Shown piece after piece: positions 1 to 4,143 of a DNA stretch of 7,997 bases. Numbering within the stretch: the first letter of the stretch is position 1; the number at the start of each line of letters is the position of its first letter. Source of the stretch: Desulfobulbaceae bacterium (GTDB lineage Bacteria > Desulfobacterota > Desulfobulbia > Desulfobulbales > SURF-16). The translations under genes and the position numbers were made by a program. The notes beneath the pieces are model-generated. The model did no database searches. It saw only the letters and a list, made by a program, of their open reading frames with translations, and was not told the DNA's origin. The stretch is from assembly GCA_024763115.1 (NCBI GenBank), contig JANTGB010000092.1, positions 1-7,997 on the forward strand. The letters run 5' to 3'.

Positions 1-92
1 CCGTAGATTTTCGTGATCAGGTCGGCGCAGCGTATTAGTCATACGTAAGCCGGACTGATCGCGGAAATATGCGGTACCCTGTGAGCAGTTAC
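1..92 (+). repeat. 110-nt palindromic element, copy 1 (left-truncated by window edge)
   Basis: This is the right-hand 92 nt of a 110-nt imperfect palindrome; the first 18 nt lie outside the window. It matches copy 3 (7887-7996, opposite strand) at 91 of 92 positions, the only difference being C at 79 (element position 97; A in copy 3). The inner stem CGTAT/ATACG (31-35 and 41-45) carries the loop TAGTC, and the outer arms pair on both sides of it. It is followed directly by eight Ts (93-100), so on the plus strand it looks like a large terminator-type hairpin. Family identity is unknown; no transposase is nearby. Confidence 0.9.
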
Positions 93-115
93 TTTTTTTT
101 AGATAATAGTAACTG
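86..115 (+). terminator. Possible T-tract terminator with alternative hairpin after copy 1
   Basis: The long copy 1 hairpin ends at 92 and T8 follows at 93-100, the layout of an intrinsic terminator for rightward transcripts entering from the left. In addition, CAGTTACT (86-93) is perfectly complementary to AGTAACTG (108-115), giving an alternative 8-bp hairpin with a 14-nt loop that would compete with the element's own outermost pairs. Whether termination occurs is inferred from layout only. Confidence 0.45.
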
Positions 116-184
116 TTAAATAAAAAGGTATAATGAGTTTTGTAATTCCGACCTAGGTCTTCTGAAATCGAAACCACTGTATCT
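116..184. other. AT-rich spacer between copies 1 and 2
   Basis: No coding potential is seen. The spacer holds a perfect 10-bp palindrome, GACCTAGGTC (150-159), and a consensus-like TATAAT (129-134) on the plus strand. No acceptable -35 hexamer is seen at 16-18 nt upstream (ATAGTA at 17 nt), so the -10 match may be chance in AT-rich DNA. If it were active it would transcribe copy 2 in the strand sense that forms the G-U-paired hairpin. Confidence 0.35.
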
Positions 185-294
185 GTAACTGCTTGCAGGT
201 TGCCGGAGATTTTTGCGATTAGACTGGCGGAACATATTAGTCATATGCAAGCCGGTCTTATCGCGGAAATATCCGGCAACCTGTGAGCAGCTAC
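185..294 (+). repeat. 110-nt palindromic element, copy 2
   Basis: A complete copy running from GTAACTG to CAGCTAC. It aligns without gaps to copy 3 over all 110 positions with 87 identities. Folding position i with 111-i gives 41 of 44 outer-arm positions paired (36 Watson-Crick, 5 G-U), then an internal loop, a 5-bp inner stem and the invariant loop TAGTC; the ten bases TATTAGTCAT (235-244) are identical in all copies. Compensatory differences from copy 3 occur at element pairs 14/97, 16/95, 22/89 and 50/62. It starts 7 nt after the stop codon of the leftward operon, so the operon transcript would carry its complement at the 3' end. No T-tract follows it on either strand. Confidence 0.92.
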
Positions 295-301
295 CTGAAA
301 T

Positions 302-1612
302 CTACATGCTCTCCCGCCAGCGAACAGGGAAGGTCAGGGTTGCCTCGACACCTCCACCCTTTCTATTTTTTATCTCAATATCACCCTGATGTTCAACCAT
401 GATCTGTTTAACAATAACCAGGCTCAACCCCTTGGCGTATTTTTCATTCAGGGTCTGAGACGTGAAAAGTTTGTTCATGATTTTCGCCGGAATGTTTCGA
501 CCCCGATCAGCGACCCGGATTACCGGTTGTCCTTCGTGCCGGGTCAATTCTACTACAATTTTACTACCCGGATTCGAGGCCTCGCAGCTGTTTCGTAGAA
601 TATGAAGCAGGGCAATTTTTATAATGGAACGATTGGCCTTGACCGTAAGCGACTCAGCAGGCAGTTGTAAGTCAATTTTTATTGTTTTCTCTTTAATGAC
701 ACTACAGGAATTAATTGCTTCTTTTATAATTTCCGAAAGATCTTCTTCGACAAAATAACGATTCTGCCTGTCTGCCAGTTCTTCAAAATTTTTAACGATG
801 GCCTCAAGTTTGTAAGCCTGTTCGATTATAGCATTTAATTTTTCAGCCTCCCGTTCGCCAAGCTCTGGAAGTTTACGGGCCAGCAGTTTTGCCAGGCCTC
901 CTATGACACTGGCGGGATTACGTACCTGGTCAGCTATTTTCAAGGCCATCTCGGCAATGGTTTTTTCATTTGCCAGGGATTCAAGCTCCCGGTTAAGCTG
1001 AAGAAGATCATTGTTTATCCGGTCAAGTTCAATGTTTCGAACGGATTTTTCCTGGAGCAGCTTGACAACTTCAGCATGCTTGGCCCGCAGGTTTTCCAGG
1101 TATGATTCCTCGGTATCGGCAAAGAGCTGGTCTTTGATTCCTGATGATTTTTTCTGCAGTTCTTCCCAGGTCAGGCGGCTTTTTTTCAGGCCATACAGAC
1201 GAAGTGGCTGACCATAGTCGCCACCCTTTACAGTTATAGAATCCAGAACCTTTTTAAAGCCGGGAACAGGCTCTATTTCCTCCAGTTTAAAATCACGCGG
1301 GCAAGCTTTCTGTTCTTCTGATAGCCGCAGGCAGCCCCTGTTGCCGGCAAAAACCAGCTCCAGCCCGCCGGCGGAATCAGGTTCGGTAAAGGCGATAATT
1401 GAACTTCTGACTTTACCACCACCAAACATATTGAGCAGCAGACGTCCACCTTCAGAGGCGGCAACCGCCAGCTGGACAATTGCCAGCCGTCTGAACCCCA
1501 GGGTTGCGGCCAGCAGTTTAATTTTGCTGCGCAAGCGGGGAATATCCTGTCCCCGGTTGACGACCAGGGTCAGGATATGACTTGATTCTTTAATTTTCCA
1601 GGCCATTGCCAT
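302..1612 (-). CDS. Histidine-kinase-like protein with N-terminal degenerate RsbT-like domain
   Basis: A soluble 436-aa protein, the last gene of the stressosome operon. Residues about 8-144 follow the RsbT layout (ASEGGR near 52-57, PGFKKVLD near 117-124), but the Asn expected after ASExxR is Leu58 and no DxGPG motif is visible, so this half probably does not bind ATP normally. A Glu/Leu-rich coiled coil (about 165-225) leads to a dimerisation region with IADQVRNP, where the usual phospho-acceptor His of AHEIRNP is Asp228. The C-terminal ATPase domain keeps the Mg-binding Asn341 (ILRNSCEA) and Asp369 (ADRGRNIP), but its G1 and G2 boxes are altered (GRN for GxG; GLSL for GLGL). It is either a pseudokinase acting by binding, or an atypical kinase. 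The frame is open to an ATG at 1672, but that extension lies wholly within the preceding gene and has no Shine-Dalgarno. The ATG at 1612 (or 1606) is preferred, still overlapping the preceding gene by about 43 nt, which suggests translational coupling. Confidence 0.85.
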   Translation of the reverse strand: MAMAWKIKESSHILTLVVNRGQDIPRLRSKIKLLAATLGFRRLAIVQLAVAASEGGRLLLNMFGGGKVRSSIIAFTEPDSAGGLELVFAGNRGCLRLSEEQKACPRDFKLEEIEPVPGFKKVLDSITVKGGDYGQPLRLYGLKKSRLTWEELQKKSSGIKDQLFADTEESYLENLRAKHAEVVKLLQEKSVRNIELDRINNDLLQLNRELESLANEKTIAEMALKIADQVRNPASVIGGLAKLLARKLPELGEREAEKLNAIIEQAYKLEAIVKNFEELADRQNRYFVEEDLSEIIKEAINSCSVIKEKTIKIDLQLPAESLTVKANRSIIKIALLHILRNSCEASNPGSKIVVELTRHEGQPVIRVADRGRNIPAKIMNKLFTSQTLNEKYAKGLSLVIVKQIMVEHQGDIEIKNRKGGGVEATLTFPVRWRESM

Positions 1613-2658
1613 ACCACAAGTGTTGTGTCGTCGGGCTGAATACGCCCCGGCGCAAAAAGAATATGTCCCCATAAGGATGAGGAGTATCGCCGGTCGGCCG
1701 GTAGTTCAAATCCGGGCAGAGACTGCTGGCCGTCGGTATGAGTTATTACCTGGAGCCGTTCAAAAGGGCCGAAGCGTTGGGCAATAACCTCCTGGCCGCG
1801 TAAATGGCCGACAACTCCGTTGCCGCCTGAGGGGCTTATCAGCTTGTTATCTATGTAGAACCGGCTGGAAACATTTCCCATTCCCGCACTTTGCAGGGTA
1901 TGTTCCAGACGATCAAGCTGACAAACCTGAATTGCCAGTCCCCTGGTATCGGCCAGAGATTGTTCCAGGGAAGAAATTATGTACTCAACCGGCCAGAAAA
2001 GACCAAGCCGATCCAGTTCATCTCCGGCTTTTCCGGTAATCCGGGCTGCTTTGGGGCCGTGCCCGGCGCTGTCAATAACGGTAAAACGAACATAGCGCCC
2101 GTCATAGTGAACAAACAGGCCGTCCCCACTGGTATTCCCACATAGAGGGCGGGCAACAACAGCAGCATCCACCTCCAGTTTTAAAAAATTCAGCGGCCTG
2201 TTTCTTTCCGCCCATAAATCCGCGACAATCATGGTCTGATATTCGCATATTCCTTTCAGGCAGGCGGCAGGGCCTGTTTCCCCCGAACAGATAGAAAATT
2301 GATCAGCCAGCCGGACAACACTTTTAAGCCCGGCTCCCAGTCCTGAAAAATTGGCCTTATGGTAAATACCGGCCAAATCGGAGATTCCCGGCCCCATGTC
2401 CAGGCTGACAACAGCCAAACTGCTTTTGCATGCAAATTTCAATCCAACTAATCTGATTTTACCATTTCTGGTCTTGTGCTGCAGATGGTTATGGGCCAGT
2501 TCGCTGGCAACCAGCACTGCTTCATCCTGCCGTTTCGACGAAAATTTCAGCTTTGCGGCAAAACTACCGGCAATTCGTTTGGCAACCGTGGTGTCGGCCA
2601 GGATGTTGATCTCAATTTCCTTAAAGTAAATTTCCGCAGCCAGCCCCTGGACGTTCAT
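1570..2658 (-). CDS. RsbT-like switch kinase fused to RsbX/SpoIIE-type PP2C phosphatase
   Basis: A 362-aa soluble protein with two domains that are separate proteins (RsbT and RsbX) in Bacillus. Residues about 14-140 form a GHKL serine/threonine kinase domain with intact ATP-site motifs: N-box SELAHN (Asn57), G1 DMGPGI (Asp87) and G2 SGLGAG (105-110) followed by LKSVVRLADQF, as in RsbT. Residues about 160-352 form a PP2C/SpoIIE phosphatase domain with its metal-ligand motifs: SGDG (Asp179), VIDSAGHG (Asp196), SAGMGN (258-262), HTDG (Asp309) and PDDTT (Asp343/344). By family analogy the first domain phosphorylates the STAS protein encoded just upstream and the second removes that phosphate, so one polypeptide could set and reset the switch. 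Its ATG overlaps the stop of the upstream STAS gene by 4 nt and is preceded by AGGAG at 5-nt spacing, so this start is secure. Confidence 0.9.
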   Translation of the reverse strand: MNVQGLAAEIYFKEIEINILADTTVAKRIAGSFAAKLKFSSKRQDEAVLVASELAHNHLQHKTRNGKIRLVGLKFACKSSLAVVSLDMGPGISDLAGIYHKANFSGLGAGLKSVVRLADQFSICSGETGPAACLKGICEYQTMIVADLWAERNRPLNFLKLEVDAAVVARPLCGNTSGDGLFVHYDGRYVRFTVIDSAGHGPKAARITGKAGDELDRLGLFWPVEYIISSLEQSLADTRGLAIQVCQLDRLEHTLQSAGMGNVSSRFYIDNKLISPSGGNGVVGHLRGQEVIAQRFGPFERLQVITHTDGQQSLPGFELPADRRYSSSLWGHILFAPGRIQPDDTTLVVWQWPGKLKNQVIS

Positions 2659-3008
2659 CTATTCTCCTGCAGCCTGTTTAAGCCCTGTTCGACATCAAGG
2701 GCAAACCCAACTCCTTTAAGTTCTATGCCGAAATCAAGCAGGGTAATTACCACCGGCACAGACAGGCCGACAATTACCACCCTGGTTCGCATAATATTAA
2801 GGCTTGCTGCCAGCTTTTCCAGATTATTAGCCAGATAAGAATCTACCACCTCGACATCATGGAGATCAATTATCACCCCTCCGGCCTGATGTTTACCGGC
2901 CATTTCGGTGATATGGTCAAAGAGAGCGGCAATTCCCGCATCATCTATTTCTTCCTGGATGGAAACCAGCAGGGAGTTACTGAGAGGGAAAACGGAAAAA
3001 GGTAACAT
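2655..3008 (-). CDS. rsbS: RsbS-type single STAS-domain stressosome scaffold
   Basis: A 117-aa protein consisting of one STAS domain, the usual length for RsbS (about 120 aa). The start resembles Bacillus RsbS (SLLVSIQEEIDD versus LLVSIQWELDD as recalled), and the end keeps the family pattern ALDVEQGLNRL. The phospho-acceptor motif is intact: VVDSYLA places Ser57 where Bacillus RsbS has Ser59, the residue phosphorylated by RsbT to release it from the stressosome. GGVIIDL before it and VVIVGL after it are the expected STAS strands. It sits between the PAS-STAS gene (9-nt gap) and the RsbT/RsbX fusion (4-nt overlap), the canonical R-S-T order. The start has only a weak Shine-Dalgarno, so translation probably depends on the upstream gene. 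By analogy it forms the stressosome core with the PAS-STAS protein and sequesters RsbT-type partners. Confidence 0.92.
   Translation of the reverse strand: MLPFSVFPLSNSLLVSIQEEIDDAGIAALFDHITEMAGKHQAGGVIIDLHDVEVVDSYLANNLEKLAASLNIMRTRVVIVGLSVPVVITLLDFGIELKGVGFALDVEQGLNRLQENR
2664..2668 (-). promoter_or_regulatory. Shine-Dalgarno for the kinase-phosphatase gene
   Basis: AGGAG on the minus strand lies 5 nt before the ATG at 2658 and inside the 3' end of the STAS gene. Together with the ATGA stop/start overlap it fixes the start and suggests coupled translation. Confidence 0.8.
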
Positions 3009-3017
3009 TGATATATT

Positions 3018-3896
3018 TTACAGGATTTGTTCATCTACCTGTAAATTAACCTTTCGCATTTCTTTTTCTTTCTGTAAAAGTTTGCTGATTGCAAAATGAA
3101 GACCATCAGTCATTCGGCCCCGTACAGTCAAACTGCTCATATCAACCGAGCCCTGAGCAATTATCCTGGCCATACGGGGGCCGACCCCGGTGATAATTGC
3201 CTGGCTGCCCATGAATTTTGCGGCGTTCACAGTCTGGAGAATATGGTTTGCCACGTCGGCATCCACTGTCGGCACACCGGTAATGTCAATTATGACAAAG
3301 GGGGCCCTGGTTCGTTCAATGGCCTCCAGCAGCATCTCCATGGCAATTCGGGCCCGGTGACTGTCCACCGAGCCGATGAGCGGCAGGGCGATAATGCCGT
3401 CCCAGACTTCAATGACCGGAGTAGACAGTTCAAGGATTTCATCCTGGAGATGACGGATGTCCTCATCCCGAGTTTCAATAAGTTTGTTCTGCTGATCAAG
3501 AATAATTTTTTCCTGTTCCAGCCGGCTGGTAATATCAATAAAATTTTCCACACAGCCGACGGTTTCACCCTTGTAATTTTTCAGGGGACGGCTGGTATAT
3601 TCAACTGCTATTTCCTTTTCATCGTGACGCAGTAAGGTCTGACCGTGATTAATTTTATCATTCTTAACCGACAGGCGGCAGGTACAGGAATCGGTCTGAC
3701 ACATAGGGGTGTTGAAAATTTCAAAACATTTACGATCAAAACAATCACCCGGAGAACGGCCCACCATTTCCGCTCCAGTGGCATTAATCATCAGGATATT
3801 ATGCTCAAGATCAGTTACAAATATACCGGATGTTATGGCATTTATAATTTCCGACAAAAAACCTTCATCTTTATAAATCTCATCAAGTTTATTCAT
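3018..3896 (-). CDS. rsbR: RsbR-type PAS-STAS stressosome sensor
   Basis: A 292-aa soluble protein, first gene of the operon. A PAS domain (about 14-125) starts FLSEIINAITSGIFVTD and ends ENFIDIT. A helical linker (126-158) follows, then a STAS domain (about 160-275) with the RsbR signatures LSTPVIEVWDGI, LPLIGSVDSHRA and VIIDITGVPTVD. The PAS domain contains five cysteines between 52 and 73 (C52, C57, C66, C71, C73), which suggests a metal, haem or redox-responsive site; C115 is a sixth in the domain. The Thr aligned with Bacillus RsbRA Thr171 (equivalent to RsbS Ser59) is Ala213, and the position expected for Thr205 is Ile245 (ARIIAQG), so phospho-control at these sites appears lost. Bacillus residues are from memory. 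The ATG at 3896 has a strong GGAGG at 7-8 nt. By analogy it senses a signal through PAS and passes it to the STAS core. Confidence 0.9.
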   Translation of the reverse strand: MNKLDEIYKDEGFLSEIINAITSGIFVTDLEHNILMINATGAEMVGRSPGDCFDRKCFEIFNTPMCQTDSCTCRLSVKNDKINHGQTLLRHDEKEIAVEYTSRPLKNYKGETVGCVENFIDITSRLEQEKIILDQQNKLIETRDEDIRHLQDEILELSTPVIEVWDGIIALPLIGSVDSHRARIAMEMLLEAIERTRAPFVIIDITGVPTVDADVANHILQTVNAAKFMGSQAIITGVGPRMARIIAQGSVDMSSLTVRGRMTDGLHFAISKLLQKEKEMRKVNLQVDEQIL

Positions 3897-3903
3897 TGTT
3901 TTG

Positions 3904-3908
3904 CCTCC
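3904..3908 (-). promoter_or_regulatory. Shine-Dalgarno of the leftward operon
   Basis: GGAGG on the minus strand, 7 nt before the ATG at 3896. It is the strongest ribosome binding site in the window and supports translation of the operon beginning with the PAS-STAS gene. Confidence 0.85.
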
Positions 3909-4005
3909 GGGCAGGGGTCACAAGGGGCATTTGACTTGCAGTAATAGAAAATCATGCTAATTTAGTTACATTATTATTAAATAAAAAATATCTTCATTAG
4001 TAAAG

Positions 4006-4056
4006 GACAAGTTGTATTTTACCTTAGTTAAGGATAAAAAGACAGGTTGTATTTTA
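4006..4056 (+). repeat. Pair of 16-bp direct repeats around a small stem-loop
   Basis: GACAAGTTGTATTTTA (4006-4021) and GACAGGTTGTATTTTA (4041-4056) match at 15 of 16 positions, with starts 35 bp apart. Each contains an ACA-N3-TGT dyad; in the first it is the near-perfect palindrome ACAAGTTGT. Between them CCTTA-GT-TAAGG (4022-4033) forms a 5-bp inverted repeat. The arrangement suggests two binding sites for a dimeric regulator in the divergent promoter region, or a structured leader of the AsmA-like gene. Which factor binds is unknown. Confidence 0.6.
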
Positions 4057-4143
4057 TATAGTCAACAAGGGTCATGTCCTGAAAAAATTAATTGTTCGTT
4101 CATGGCAGTTTTTCGCCCCCGACCTGAATAGTTATAAAAAATC

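Larger units (their letters stand above)
3897..4143. promoter_or_regulatory. Divergent intergenic region with promoters for both transcription units
   Basis: 247 bp between two divergent starts, strongly AT-rich from about 3941 to 4060, so it must hold promoters for both the stressosome operon and the AsmA-like gene. The best plus-strand candidate is TTGACT (3931-3936) with GCTAAT (3956-3961), but the 19-nt spacing is poor. No convincing minus-strand promoter can be assigned by eye. A leader starting near 3968 would be about 175 nt and would include the direct repeats at 4006-4056. Promoter positions are tentative; only the divergent layout is secure. Confidence 0.5.

Noticed and set aside
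1..294. Integron attC sites or a cassette array
   Set aside because: The imperfect palindromes have attC-like size, but the ends (GTAACTG/CAGTTAC) do not fit the GTTRRRY and RYYYAAC core sites, and the 7.8 kb between copies holds a multigene operon and a divergent large gene, not cassettes.
1..294. CRISPR array
   Set aside because: Only two copies of a 110-nt palindrome with one spacer on this side; there is no regular short repeat-spacer pattern and no cas gene.
185..294. Transposon terminal repeats with target duplication
   Set aside because: No transposase is present and no consistent duplicated flanking bases are seen around copy 2 (ATCT on the left, CTGA on the right); a non-autonomous MITE origin cannot be excluded but is not supported here.
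1613..1672. N-terminal 20-aa extension of the kinase-like protein
   Set aside because: It duplicates in another frame the conserved C-terminal end of the phosphatase, has no Shine-Dalgarno, and its composition is unlike a domain start.
3096..3635. 179-aa open frame on the plus strand
   Set aside because: It lies entirely antisense to the PAS-STAS gene, whose product shows clear family motifs; the plus-strand translation shows no recognisable domain and no ribosome binding site.
4103..4116. Sigma-54-like promoter (TGGCAG...TCGC) before the AsmA-like gene
   Set aside because: The GG and GC elements are one base too close together and the -12 element lacks the TTGC match; sigma-54 spacing is strict.
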